Assembly (NCBI RefSeq): GCF_000373365.1
Contig: NZ_KB891181.1
Coordinates: 1-64,000 of the forward strand
Direction: 5' to 3'
Source of the DNA: Parafrankia discariae
Lineage (GTDB): Bacteria > Actinomycetota > Actinomycetes > Frankiales > Frankiaceae
DNA: 64,000 bases
Shown here: positions 27,706 to 36,487 of the stretch, one piece after another
Layout: every line of letters starts with the position of its first letter
Numbering within the stretch: the first letter of the stretch is position 1
Made by a program: the position numbers and the translations under genes
The notes under the pieces: model-generated
The model's input: the letters and a program-made list of their open reading frames with translations, nothing else
What the model was told of the DNA's origin: nothing
The model's database searches: none

Positions 27706-28322
27706 CCCTCGTCCAGAGCACCATCGAACTGACCGAGCGTGCCCGCGCCCAGGTGCGGACCCTGCTCGGCGGCAGCACGGAGACGGCCGGCTACGGCCTG
27801 CGCGTGGGCGTGAACCCGGGCGGCTGTTCCGGCCTCACCTACAACCTGGCGCTGGCCCCCGGGGCGGAGAGCGACGACATCGTCATCCACTCCGACGGGT
27901 TCGACGTCTTCGTCAACTCGTCGATGATGGGGCACCTGCGGGGCCTGCGGATCGACTACGTCGAGTCGCTGACCTCCTCCGGGTTCACCTTCACCAACCC
28001 GAACGCGACCAGCTCGTGCGGCTGCGGCAACTCGTTCGGCACCCCGGAGGAGCCCGAGCGCGCCGAGGCCGACGAGCGGCTGCGCGGCCAGGTCGAGGAC
28101 GTCATCGCCGAGATCCGGCCGTTCCTGCAGGGCGACGGCGGCGACGTGCAGCTCGTCACCGTGCTCGCGGGCAACGGGCAGCCGGGCACGGCCGAGGTCC
28201 ACATCCGGCTCGTCGGCGCCTGCAACGGCTGCTCCAGCGCCTCGGCCACCGTCACCGCGGTGATCGAGAAGCGGATCAAGGAGAGCCTGCCCGAGATCGG
28301 CCGCGTCGCCCTCGTCTCCTGA
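27702..28322 (+). CDS. A-type (HesB/IscA) - Nfu fusion Fe-S carrier
   Basis: A 206-aa two-domain Fe-S protein. Residues about 5-110 are an A-type carrier (HesB/IscA) with all three ligand cysteines: GGCSGLTY and SSCGCGNSF. Residues about 125-206 are an Nfu domain ([12 protein letters not shown]) with the CxxC scaffold [10 protein letters not shown]. In E. coli NfuA the N-terminal A-type domain has lost its cysteines, whereas here both halves could bind clusters. The likely job is to receive clusters built with NifS sulfur and hand them to NifB, NifH or NifEN. No separate full-length nifU is in the window, so this may replace it. It overlaps nifB by ATGA. Confidence 0.88.
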   Translation: MTLVQSTIELTERARAQVRTLLGGSTETAGYGLRVGVNPGGCSGLTYNLALAPGAESDDIVIHSDGFDVFVNSSMMGHLRGLRIDYVESLTSSGFTFTNPNATSSCGCGNSFGTPEEPERAEADERLRGQVEDVIAEIRPFLQGDGGDVQLVTVLAGNGQPGTAEVHIRLVGACNGCSSASATVTAVIEKRIKESLPEIGRVALVS

Positions 28323-28387
28323 CGGCGAACCCCGGCCCACCACACCGACCCCCCGACGGAACCCACGGACCAGTCATGGAGCGCAGC

Positions 28388-29386
28388 ATGATAGCGACCC
28401 GGCGTAGTTCGCCGCCGGCGTCCGGCCCGTCCGGCCCGTCTGGCCCGGCCGACCAGACAGGTCCGGTCGATGCCCGCGGGGCGTCCGAGACCGCGGTGTC
28501 AGCAACGGCGCTGGCACCGACGGGTCTGGCACCGGCTCCCGTCCAGGCCCCGGCCGCGCCGGCCGCCGGGACGCTCGCGCCGGAGGGCGCGCCCCCGGCG
28601 CAGCGCAGCGGGGGAGCGAGCCTGCCCGGTCGGTACGACCGGCAGCTCGGCCTGCCCGGCTTCGGCCCGGCGGCCCAGGAGCGGCTGCGCGGCGCGACCG
28701 TGCTCGTCGCGGGCATCGGCGGCGTCGGCGGGGCGGCGGCGACCTATCTCGCCGCCGCCGGGGTCGGCCGGCTGGTCCTGGTCCACCCGGGCGCGCTGGA
28801 GGAGCCCGACCTCAACCGGCAGACCCTGATGCGTCCCGAGTGGATCGGTGGCTCCCGGGTGGCCTGCGCGGAGCAGACCCTGCGCGCGCACCACCCGGGA
28901 GTCGAGATCGTCGCGCTCGACCGAGAGCTGTCCCAGCTCCCCGAGCTGGGCCGCCTCGTCGCCGAGGCGGACGTCGTCGTGGACGCCCGGCACAACTTCC
29001 CCGACCGCTACCTGCTCAACGACGTCTGCGTGGCGACCCGGACCCCGGCGGTCGTCGCCGCGATGAACGCCACCGAGGGGAACATGCTCGTCGTCCGGCC
29101 CGGGTCGCCGTGCCTGCGCTGCGTCTTCGCCGAGGGCGACCCGTCCTGGCAGCCGCTGGGCTTCACCGTCCTCGGCGCCGTGTCCGGGATGGTCGGCTGC
29201 CTCGCCGCGACCGAGGCCATAAAGATCATCTCCGGGTTCGGTGAGCCGGCGGCCGGCAGGCTGCTCCAGTTCGACCTCTGGGACCTGGACTTCCAGGTGC
29301 TGCGGGCCCGGCGCGACCCGCACTGCCCGACCTGCGGCGGACCGTCCGGCAGCAGCCAGCGGCCCGGCCCCGGGGAGCCACAGTGA
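28388..29386 (+). CDS. hesA: HesA/MoeB/ThiF-family E1-like adenylyltransferase
   Basis: A 332-aa E1-like protein as found in nif clusters of Frankia and cyanobacteria. After a Pro/Ala-rich N-terminus it has YDRQLGLPGFGPAAQERLRG, the nucleotide loop LVAGIGGVGGAAATYL, the adenylation segment EEPDLNRQTLM, and zinc cysteine pairs CLRC and CPTC. Family members adenylate the C-terminus of ubiquitin-like sulfur carriers; HesA may serve Mo or S supply to nitrogenase. The start is uncertain: ATG 28388 has GGAG seven bases upstream, while ATG 28376 is four codons longer. The stop overlaps nifS (GTGA). Confidence 0.85.
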   Translation: MIATRRSSPPASGPSGPSGPADQTGPVDARGASETAVSATALAPTGLAPAPVQAPAAPAAGTLAPEGAPPAQRSGGASLPGRYDRQLGLPGFGPAAQERLRGATVLVAGIGGVGGAAATYLAAAGVGRLVLVHPGALEEPDLNRQTLMRPEWIGGSRVACAEQTLRAHHPGVEIVALDRELSQLPELGRLVAEADVVVDARHNFPDRYLLNDVCVATRTPAVVAAMNATEGNMLVVRPGSPCLRCVFAEGDPSWQPLGFTVLGAVSGMVGCLAATEAIKIISGFGEPAAGRLLQFDLWDLDFQVLRARRDPHCPTCGGPSGSSQRPGPGEPQ

Positions 29387-30609
29387 TCTATCTCGACCAC
29401 AACGCGACCACACCCGTCGACCCGCGGGTGGTCGAGGTGATGCTCCCGCTGTTCACCGAGCGGTTCGCCAACCCGGCCAGCAAGCACGCCCCCGGCCAGG
29501 AGGCGACCCGGATCGTCGAGCGGGCCCGGCGTGAGGTCGCGTCGCTCGCCGGCGCCCGCCCCCGCGAGGTCGTGTTCACCTCCGGGGCGACCGAGGCCGC
29601 CAACCTGGCGATCGGCGGGGTCCTCGCCACCGCCGAACCCGGGCGGCGCCGGATCCTCGTCGGGGCCACCGAGCACCCCGCGGTGCTCGGCGCCGCCGAC
29701 GCCGCGGTGTCGGCCGGCAGCGCGGTGTCGGCAGACAGCGCGACGGCCGCCGAGCGGATCGCCGTCCACCCCGACGGCACCATCGACGTCGACGACCTGC
29801 GGCGCCGGCTCGGGCCGGACGTCGCGCTGGTCGCGGTGATGGCCGCGAACAACGAGACCGGGGCCGTGAACGACCCGCGGCCCCTGGTCGAAGCGGCGCG
29901 TTCCGCCGGGGCGTTGCTCCTGTGCGACGTCACCCAGGCCCTCGGCCGCATCCCGGTCGAGTTCGAGCGGACGGGCGTCGACCTGGCCGTCGCGTCCGCG
30001 CACAAGCTCTACGGCCCCAAAGGTGTCGGCGCGCTGATCGCGTCGAAGGACGCCTGGCCGCGCCTCGCACCCAGGGTGCACGGCGGCGGTCAGGAACGCG
30101 GCCTGCGGGCCGGCACCCTCAACACCGCCGGGATCGCCGGCTTCGGCGCGGCCGCCCGCATCGCGGCCGAGTCGATGGCCGACGACGGCACGCGGCAGCG
30201 CGCACTGGTGGCGCTGCTGACGGAGCTCCTGGCGAAGCGGCTCGGGCCGGGGGCCGTCGAGCTCAACGGCCCGGTCCGCGCCAGGCTGCCGAACACCGTC
30301 AATCTCCGCTTCGTCGGCGCCGGTGCCGACGAGGTCCAGGCCTGTGCTCCGCGCGTGGCGATCTCGGCCGGCTCGGCGTGCAGCGGCGGCGGGGACGAAC
30401 CGTCCCACGTGCTGCTGGCCATGGGCCGCACGGCCACCGAGGCCCGGGAGAGCCTGCGTTTCAGCCTGGGCCGCGCCACCACGACGGAGGAGATCCGCGC
30501 CGCCGCGGATCTGGTGGCCCGCGCTGTCCTGCGCGTCCGCTCCCTTTCCCAGAGCACCCCCATCCAAGACGAGGTTCGAGATGACAACCGAGCTCTTCGA
30601 ACAGCCTGA
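29383..30609 (+). CDS. nifS: Cysteine desulfurase NifS
   Basis: A 408-aa PLP enzyme that takes sulfur from cysteine for Fe-S cluster assembly. The start IYLDHNATTPVDPRVVE is typical; SAHKLYGPKGVGAL carries the PLP lysine (K208), and ISAGSACSGGGDEPSHVL holds the persulfide cysteine (C333). The last 20 residues are not family-like and overlap the korA start by 29 bases. It probably feeds the A-type/Nfu fusion one gene upstream. Assigned as nifS rather than iscS from its place in the nif block. Confidence 0.9.
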   Translation: MIYLDHNATTPVDPRVVEVMLPLFTERFANPASKHAPGQEATRIVERARREVASLAGARPREVVFTSGATEAANLAIGGVLATAEPGRRRILVGATEHPAVLGAADAAVSAGSAVSADSATAAERIAVHPDGTIDVDDLRRRLGPDVALVAVMAANNETGAVNDPRPLVEAARSAGALLLCDVTQALGRIPVEFERTGVDLAVASAHKLYGPKGVGALIASKDAWPRLAPRVHGGGQERGLRAGTLNTAGIAGFGAAARIAAESMADDGTRQRALVALLTELLAKRLGPGAVELNGPVRARLPNTVNLRFVGAGADEVQACAPRVAISAGSACSGGGDEPSHVLLAMGRTATEARESLRFSLGRATTTEEIRAAADLVARAVLRVRSLSQSTPIQDEVRDDNRALRTA

Positions 30610-32593
30610 ATCGCGGGTCCGCCGCCTCAAAGGAGTCGTGATCCGGTTCGCCGGCGACTCCGGCGACGGCATGCAGCTCACCGGCGACCGCTTCGGCGCG
30701 CAGGCCGCGGAGGCCGGCAACGACGTGGCCACGCTGCCGGACTTCCCCGCCGAGATCCGGGCGCCAGCCGGCACCGTCGGCGGCGTCTCGAGCTACCAGC
30801 TGCACGTCGCCGACCACGACATCACCACCCCGGGTGACCAGCCCGACGTCCTCGTCGCGATGAACCCGGCGGCGCTCAAGGCGACGCTGAAGGACCTGCG
30901 TCCCGGCGGCGTCCTGATCGTCGACTCGGGCGCGTTCAACGTGCGCTCGCTGGAGAAGGCCGGGTACGACTCCGACCCGCTGACCGACGGGTCGCTGGGC
31001 AACTACATCGTGCACGCGGTCGACCTGACCGGGCTCGCCGTCGGCGCCACCGACGGCCTCGGCCTCAAGCGCAAGGACGCCGCCCGGACGAAGAACATGT
31101 TCGCCCTCGGCCTGGTCTCCTGGATGTTCAACCAGGGGACCGACAGCACCGTCGCCTACCTGGAGAAGCGCTTCGCCAAGAAGCCGCCGGAGATCCTCGC
31201 CGGCAACCTGGCGGCGCTCAAGGCGGGCGTGAACTACGGCGACACCACCGAGGCGTTCGCCGTCTCCTACGAGGTGAAGCCCGCCGCGCTGCCCCCGGGC
31301 ACCTACCGGCACATGCGCGGCAACAAGGCCATCGCCTTCGGCCTCGTCGCCGCCGCGCACCAGGCCGGGATGCCGCTGTTCCTCGGCGCGTACCCGATCA
31401 CCCCGGCGACCGACGTCCTGCACGAGCTGAGCAAGCTCACCTCGCACGACGTCCGCCACTTCCAGGCCGAGGACGAGATCGCGGCGATCGGCGCGGCGAT
31501 CGGCGGCTCGTTCGCCGGCATGCTCGGCGTCACCGTCACCTCCGGCCCCGGCATGGCGCTCAAGTCCGAGGCGATCGGCCTGGCGATCTCGCTGGAGCTG
31601 CCGCTGGTCATCGTCAACGTGCAGCGCGGTGGCCCGTCCACCGGTCTGCCGACGAAGACCGAGCAGTCCGACCTGCTGCAGGCCCTCTACGGCCGGCACG
31701 GCGAGGCCCCGCTGCCGGTGCTCGCCGCGCAGTCGCCCGCCGACTGCTTCGACGCGGCGTTCGAGGCGGCGCAGATCGCGCTGGAGCGCCGCACCCCGGT
31801 CATCCTGCTGTCCGACTCCTACATCGCCAACGGCAGCGAGCCGTGGAAGGTCCCGGCGGTCGAGGAGCTCCCCGAGCTCGGCATCGAGTTCGCCACCGCG
31901 CCCAACGCCGTGGGCAAGGACGGCAAGCCGGCGTTCCACCCGTACGCCCGCGACCCGCGCACCCTCGCCCGCCCGCTGGCGATCCCCGGCACCCCCGGGC
32001 TGGAGCACCGCATCGGTGGTCTGGAGAAGGCCGACGGCAGCGGCGAGCTCTCGCACGACGCGGACAACCACGACCTGATGGTCCGCACCCGCCAGAACAA
32101 GGTCGACGGCGTCAAGGTGCCGAAGCTGGAGGTCGACGACCCGAGCGGGGCGCCCGGTTTCGGCGCCCGGGTGCTGGTGGTCGGCTGGGGCTCGACCTAC
32201 GGGCCGATCGGCGCCGCCTGCCGGCTCGTCCGCGACCAGGGGCTGGCCATCGCCCAGGCACACCTGCGCTACCTCAACCCGCTGCCGGCGAACCTCGCGG
32301 CCGTGCTGTCGTCCTACGACACGGTGCTGGTCCCCGAGATGAACCTCGGCCAGCTCTCCGGCCTGCTGCGGATGCAGTGCGGGGTCGAGACCGTCGGCTA
32401 CACCCAGACCCGCGGGCTTCCCTTCCGCGCGGTCGAACTGGCCGCGGTGTTCACCCGGCTCGTCCACGGGGCCGACCTCGGCGACACCGAGATCACCAGT
32501 GAGGACATCAAGGCCGCGGGCGGCGCCAGCACGCTCGGCATCAGCGAGCTGGGCCGCAGCGAGCTCGGATCGGATTCGGAGGCGGGCAAGTGA
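30581..32593 (+). CDS. korA: 2-oxoacid:ferredoxin oxidoreductase, fused gamma-alpha subunit
   Basis: A 670-aa subunit of the KorAB-type enzyme that oxidises 2-oxoglutarate (or a related 2-oxoacid) with CoA and reduces ferredoxin. Residues about 12-190 are the gamma domain (VVIRFAGDSGDGMQLTGDRF), followed by the pyruvate/2-oxoacid alpha domains (AYPITPATDVLHELSKL, FQAEDEIAAIGAAIGGSF, GPGMALKSEAIGLAI). The start ATG lies inside the nifS end, with GAGG upstream. Actinobacterial KorA normally serves the TCA cycle; its place here, coupled to nifS and followed by a ferredoxin gene, suggests a nitrogenase electron supply. Substrate choice is inferred from family resemblance. Confidence 0.88.
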   Translation: MTTELFEQPESRVRRLKGVVIRFAGDSGDGMQLTGDRFGAQAAEAGNDVATLPDFPAEIRAPAGTVGGVSSYQLHVADHDITTPGDQPDVLVAMNPAALKATLKDLRPGGVLIVDSGAFNVRSLEKAGYDSDPLTDGSLGNYIVHAVDLTGLAVGATDGLGLKRKDAARTKNMFALGLVSWMFNQGTDSTVAYLEKRFAKKPPEILAGNLAALKAGVNYGDTTEAFAVSYEVKPAALPPGTYRHMRGNKAIAFGLVAAAHQAGMPLFLGAYPITPATDVLHELSKLTSHDVRHFQAEDEIAAIGAAIGGSFAGMLGVTVTSGPGMALKSEAIGLAISLELPLVIVNVQRGGPSTGLPTKTEQSDLLQALYGRHGEAPLPVLAAQSPADCFDAAFEAAQIALERRTPVILLSDSYIANGSEPWKVPAVEELPELGIEFATAPNAVGKDGKPAFHPYARDPRTLARPLAIPGTPGLEHRIGGLEKADGSGELSHDADNHDLMVRTRQNKVDGVKVPKLEVDDPSGAPGFGARVLVVGWGSTYGPIGAACRLVRDQGLAIAQAHLRYLNPLPANLAAVLSSYDTVLVPEMNLGQLSGLLRMQCGVETVGYTQTRGLPFRAVELAAVFTRLVHGADLGDTEITSEDIKAAGGASTLGISELGRSELGSDSEAGK

Positions 32594-33630
32594 CCAGCTC
32601 GGACGCGGTAGGCAAGCAGCTCACGGCGAAGGACTTCTCCACCGGGCAGGACGCCCGCTGGTGCCCGGGGTGCGGTGACCACGCCATCCTCAACGGGATG
32701 CGCAACCTGCTCCCGACCCTCGGGATCCCGCGCGAGAACTTCGTGGTGGTCTCCGGCATCGGGTGCTCGTCCCGGCTGCCGTACTACCTGGAGACCTACG
32801 GCATCCACTCGATCCACGGGCGGGCGCCGTCCATCGCGACCGGCATCTCGATCAACCGGCCGGACCTGTCCGTCTGGGTCATGACCGGTGACGGTGACTC
32901 GCTGTCGATCGGTGGCAACCACCTGATCCACGCGCTGCGCCGCAACGTGAACCTCAAGATCGTCATGTTCAACAACCAGATCTACGGTCTGACCAAGGGC
33001 CAGTTCTCGCCCGCGACGAAGCCCGGCACGGTCACCCCGTCCAGCCCGTTCGGCTCGCTGGACCACTCGTTCAACCCGGCCGCGCTGGCCCTGGGCGCCG
33101 AGGCGACCTTCCTCGCCCGCACGGTCGACACCGACCGCAAGCACATGCTGGAGATCCTCGCCGCCGCCCACGCGCACGACGGCTCGGCGCTGGTGGAGAT
33201 CCGGCAGAACTGCCCGACCTTCAACGTCGCGCCGCGCGACGAGGCCGCGGCCTCCGCGACCGAGCCCACCGCGGCCGACGGCCCGATCCGACTCGAGGCC
33301 GGCCAGCCGATCCTGTTCGGCGCCGACAGCCAGTGGGCGATCCTGCGCGACCCCGAGACCGGCGACCTGAAGTTCGGCCGGTCGACGGAGAAGGGCATCG
33401 TGATCCACGACCCGCGCTCGACCAGCCCGACCTACGCCTACGCCCTCGCCCGGATCGCCGACACCCACCCCGAGCTCGCGCCGATCGGCGTGTACCGCGC
33501 GGTGGAGCGGCCCAGCTTCGACAAGCAGTACCAGGAGCGCCTCACCACCGCCCGCGCGGGCGGCCGAGGTGACCTGCAGGAACTGCTCACCGGCGAGGAC
33601 TCCTGGACGGTGCCGGCCGGTCGGGCCTGA
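32590..33630 (+). CDS. korB: 2-oxoacid:ferredoxin oxidoreductase, beta subunit
   Basis: A 346-aa beta subunit with the TPP site and one [4Fe-4S] cluster. Cluster cysteines are seen in WCPGCGDHAIL (C25, C28), GIGCSSRLPYY and IRQNCPTFN. TPP/Mg contacts are in MTGDGDSLSIGGNHLIHALR and MFNNQIYGLTKGQFSPAT. GTG start inside the korA stop (GTGA), so the two subunits are made in equal amounts. Together with KorA it should give reduced ferredoxin for the 7Fe ferredoxin encoded 94 bases downstream. Confidence 0.9.
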   Translation: MTSSDAVGKQLTAKDFSTGQDARWCPGCGDHAILNGMRNLLPTLGIPRENFVVVSGIGCSSRLPYYLETYGIHSIHGRAPSIATGISINRPDLSVWVMTGDGDSLSIGGNHLIHALRRNVNLKIVMFNNQIYGLTKGQFSPATKPGTVTPSSPFGSLDHSFNPAALALGAEATFLARTVDTDRKHMLEILAAAHAHDGSALVEIRQNCPTFNVAPRDEAAASATEPTAADGPIRLEAGQPILFGADSQWAILRDPETGDLKFGRSTEKGIVIHDPRSTSPTYAYALARIADTHPELAPIGVYRAVERPSFDKQYQERLTTARAGGRGDLQELLTGEDSWTVPAGRA

Positions 33631-33643
33631 GCCCGTCCATCCG

Positions 33644-33702
33644 GCCGACCAGGTAACGAGGCCGACCGCGTAACGAGACCTCCCCCGGACGCCCGGCGTC
33701 CG
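33644..33702 (+). repeat. Tandem 17-bp repeat and small hairpin before the ferredoxin gene
   Basis: GCCGACCAGGTAACGAG at 33644-33660 is followed directly by GCCGACCGCGTAACGAG (two changes). Then CGGACGCC-c-GGCGTCCG at 33686-33702 can form a tight stem just before the ribosome site of the ferredoxin gene. The hairpin may tune ferredoxin output relative to korAB. Confidence 0.6.
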
Positions 33703-33724
33703 TGAAGAAGGAAAGAGAATTCCG

Positions 33725-34066
33725 ATGCCCTACGTCGTCACGTCACCCTGCATCGACGTCAAAGACACCGCATGCCTGGACGAGTGCCCGGTCGACGCCA
33801 TCTACGAGGGCGACCGGAAGCTCTACATCAACCCCAACGAGTGCACCGAGTGCGGCGCCTGCGCGTCCGCCTGCCCGATCGGCGCCATCATGCTCGACCT
33901 GGAAGTGCCCAAGGCCGAGCGGCCCTTCGTGAAGAGCGAGAAGGAGTTCTTCACCAAGGTGCTGCCCGGCCGGGACGAGCCGCTCGGCGATCCCGGTGGC
34001 GCCAAGACCGTGGGCAAGATCAAGGCCGACACGCCCTTCGTGGCCGAGTACGAGGCCTCCGCCTGA
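33725..34066 (+). CDS. 7Fe (3Fe-4S/4Fe-4S) ferredoxin
   Basis: A 113-aa FdxA-type ferredoxin. Cysteines C9, C17, C21 (PCID, ACLDECPVD) and C40, C43, C46, C50 (ECTECGACASACPIG) give one 3Fe-4S and one 4Fe-4S cluster: the motif around C9-C17 lacks the cysteine that a second 4Fe-4S cluster needs. The C-terminal extension (SEKEFFTKVLPG) is common in actinobacterial FdxA. It is the last gene of the nif block and the probable carrier between KorAB and NifH. AAGGAAAGAG precedes the ATG. A strong dyad follows its stop. Confidence 0.92.
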   Translation: MPYVVTSPCIDVKDTACLDECPVDAIYEGDRKLYINPNECTECGACASACPIGAIMLDLEVPKAERPFVKSEKEFFTKVLPGRDEPLGDPGGAKTVGKIKADTPFVAEYEASA

Positions 34067-34088
34067 CCCCACGCGGGGCAGGGCCGCC

Positions 34089-34145
34089 GTGACCCGGGCC
34101 GGCGCGGGGAGCAGTCACCACGCTCCTCGATCCGGCCCGGGTCAC
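34089..34145. terminator. Bidirectional terminator closing the nif block
   Basis: Perfect 14-bp inverted repeat, GTGACCCGGGCCGG at 34089-34102 and its complement at 34132-34145, with a 29-base loop that itself holds a GGAGC/GCTCC stem. It lies between the convergent ends of the ferredoxin gene and the glycosidase gene and could serve both strands. No T-tract is present, as is common in high-GC actinobacteria. Confidence 0.7.
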
Positions 34146-34153
34146 GGCCCGGG

Positions 34154-36487
34154 TCACTGGCCGCCGGGGCCGCCACTGCCGCCGGCTCCGGCTCCGGCTC
34201 CGGCGCCGGCGCCGAACAGCTCCAGGTACCGCTGCGCGGCCAGCGGGTTCAGCGGCGGGTCGATCAGCGAGGAACGCACGTTGTCCGTCTCGGCGGTGCT
34301 GAAATACGCCTCGTAGGCGAGGATGTCCCGGTTCCGGTCGAACAGGTCGTGCATCTTCTCGACGAACAGCGGATTGTCGCCGCCGCCGTTCCCGTCCACC
34401 CGGACGAGCCCCCACTCGGGCACCGCGAACTGCTTGCCGTGCGCCCGCGCGAACGCGGCCACCGTGCACGCCCCCGACGGGACGTCGCACTGCTGGTCGA
34501 AGGTCTCCGCGGAACGCGACGGCGGGTAGGAGTCGTAGGCGTCGCTGCTGACGATGTTCACGAACTCGTCGCCCGGGTAGGCCGCCCACACGTCGTCCCC
34601 GTTGGGCATCCGGTCCCGGTGCGCGCTGACGTTGAAGTCGATCCGCACCGCCGGCGCCGTCGACCGGATCTGGGTCACCGCCCGCTGGAAACAGGTCTTC
34701 CAGGTCGCGGTGTCCCGCGGATACCACCAGAACCAGTTCCCGTTGAACTCCCAGCCGAGCCGGACGATGGCGTCGGGCCGGCCGTTACGCGTCAGGGTCT
34801 GGCCGAACGCCGCCCAGTAGGCGTCATAGTGACCCCGGGCGCAGGTCCGCTCGTCACCGGAGCGCGGGAACAGCGGCTGGGCGATGGACAGCTGCCCGTT
34901 GTACAGCCCCGGCGGGTAGTCCGACATCGGCCAGTTGTCGTAGGCGATCTGGCTCCAGTCGTTACGCTTGGTGAAGACGACGGCGACGTTCGTCGGCCGC
35001 CCCGTCCACGTCTCCCAGGCCCGGATGTCCAGCGGCGGGTTCCCGTTCGCCCCGGAGGGCCACCGCACCCCCGGCGCGGCCGGCCCGCTCGGGGTCGGTT
35101 CGGGCCGCGGCTGCGCGGGCTGGGCCCCGGGCTCCTCCGCCGTGACCGGGGCCTGACTCGCCGCCGGGCCGGTGGCCGAACGCGGCGAGTCCGGGCCGCC
35201 GGTGAGCGTCACCAGGCCGATCGCGCCGAGCAGGATGACCATCGCGGCGGCGGCGACCCCGAACACTGAGCGGCGACGCCGTCGGCGTGGCCCACCGCGG
35301 CGGGCCGCCCCACCGCGGTGACTACCGCCGCGGTGGCCGTCCTTCCCCCGGCTCCCGGCCCCGGGCTCAGGCCCGGCCGGAACGGGACTCTCGCCGGTGC
35401 TTCCAGCCGAGCTCCCGCCTTCGCTCACGGCGCCGCCCAGGCCGGGGGGGCCGGTCTGAGCCGCTGAGTCGACCCGAGTCGCGGTACTGGTTTGAGTCGC
35501 CGGGCTGGTCCGAACCGCCGGGCTGGCGAGAGTCTTTTCCGGCCGCATCGGCGAGTGCGGCGCCGCGGGGAGCTCATATGGCCGGGTCCGAGCCATCACG
35601 TCCCTGTCCGCACCACTCCCGGCGGGCCCGCCCGTCCCGGCACCGTTCAAGCCGGCGCCGCCGCGACCATCGTCGGCCTCACCGAGACGTTCACCGGCTC
35701 CATCCGTGTCCGCGCCGCCTCCGTAGGCGACTCCGCCTGAAGGTACCGGGTCGGTGCCTGATCCGGACGCGGTCTCCGTCTCGGAGGCGGTGCCCGTCTC
35801 GGAGGCGGTGCCCGTCTCGGAGGCGGTGCCCGTCTCGGAGGTGGTGCCCGTCTCGGAGGTGGTGCCGGCGATCTCGGCGGTGGTGGCCCCGGTGGTGATG
35901 TCCTGAGCGGTGATGACCTCGACGGTGTCGGTCACCACGTCGCCTGGGGCGGCGGCTCTCCGGCTCATGCCGGTCGCCCTGCTTCCGCCCGTGCTCGGGG
36001 CCGAGTCGTTGTTCCGGCCGGGCCCGGCGCTCCGCCCCGGCACGGCAGCTCGACCTGGCCTGGCCGACCGGCCGGACCCGGCCTGTTGACCCGCCGCGGT
36101 CTTGCGCTCTGGCGCGGTCTTGCGCTCTGGCGTGGTCTTGCGCTCTGGTGTGGCCGCCGGGCCTGGCCTGGCCGACCGGCCGGACCCGGCCTGCTGACCC
36201 GTCGCGGTCTTGCGCTCTGGCGTGGTCTTGCGCTCTGGTGCGGCCGCCGGGCCTGGCCTGGCCGACCGGCCTGCTCCGGCCTTCCGGTCTGGGCCGATCT
36301 TCAGGCCTGGGTCGGCTTTCCGGTCTGGGTCGGCCTTCCGGCCCGAGCCGGTGTTCCGGCGTGTGCCGGTGGTTTCCTGGGCGCCGACGTTCTGGTGCGC
36401 GTCGAAACTGTCCCGACCCGCGTCCGCTGTCGGCGGCGCGTTACCTGCTTCGTGCCGTTGCACGTACGTCCCCCATCGAGCCCCCAC
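34154..36487 (-). CDS. GH26-like glycoside hydrolase with long disordered N-terminus and membrane anchor
   Basis: About 777 aa from a GTG at 36487; the true start is uncertain because the first 380 residues are low-complexity. These contain PERKT/QQAGSGRSARPG repeats and SETGTA repeats (coded by 18-bp units at 35776-35865). A membrane segment (FGVAAAAMVILLGAIGLVTLTGG) follows a basic run, then a Pro-rich linker and a catalytic domain of about 300 residues. VRLGWEFNGNWFWW carries the likely acid/base Glu and FAVPEWGLVRVDG the likely nucleophile, as in family 26 mannanase-like enzymes. The domain should face outside the cell. It converges with the nif block and is not part of it. Confidence 0.7.
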   Translation of the reverse strand: MGARWGTYVQRHEAGNAPPTADAGRDSFDAHQNVGAQETTGTRRNTGSGRKADPDRKADPGLKIGPDRKAGAGRSARPGPAAAPERKTTPERKTATGQQAGSGRSARPGPAATPERKTTPERKTAPERKTAAGQQAGSGRSARPGRAAVPGRSAGPGRNNDSAPSTGGSRATGMSRRAAAPGDVVTDTVEVITAQDITTGATTAEIAGTTSETGTTSETGTASETGTASETGTASETETASGSGTDPVPSGGVAYGGGADTDGAGERLGEADDGRGGAGLNGAGTGGPAGSGADRDVMARTRPYELPAAPHSPMRPEKTLASPAVRTSPATQTSTATRVDSAAQTGPPGLGGAVSEGGSSAGSTGESPVPAGPEPGAGSRGKDGHRGGSHRGGAARRGGPRRRRRRSVFGVAAAAMVILLGAIGLVTLTGGPDSPRSATGPAASQAPVTAEEPGAQPAQPRPEPTPSGPAAPGVRWPSGANGNPPLDIRAWETWTGRPTNVAVVFTKRNDWSQIAYDNWPMSDYPPGLYNGQLSIAQPLFPRSGDERTCARGHYDAYWAAFGQTLTRNGRPDAIVRLGWEFNGNWFWWYPRDTATWKTCFQRAVTQIRSTAPAVRIDFNVSAHRDRMPNGDDVWAAYPGDEFVNIVSSDAYDSYPPSRSAETFDQQCDVPSGACTVAAFARAHGKQFAVPEWGLVRVDGNGGGDNPLFVEKMHDLFDRNRDILAYEAYFSTAETDNVRSSLIDPPLNPLAAQRYLELFGAGAGAGAGAGGSGGPGGQ
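35776..35865 (-). repeat. Five tandem 18-bp units coding SETGTA
   Basis: CCGTCTCGGAGGCGGTGC is repeated five times on the plus strand (last two with GTGG for GCGG). On the coding strand this gives the Ser-Glu-Thr-Gly-Thr-Ala/Thr run in the disordered N-terminus of the glycosidase. A second, longer duplication of the same gene lies around 36040-36290. Confidence 0.85.
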
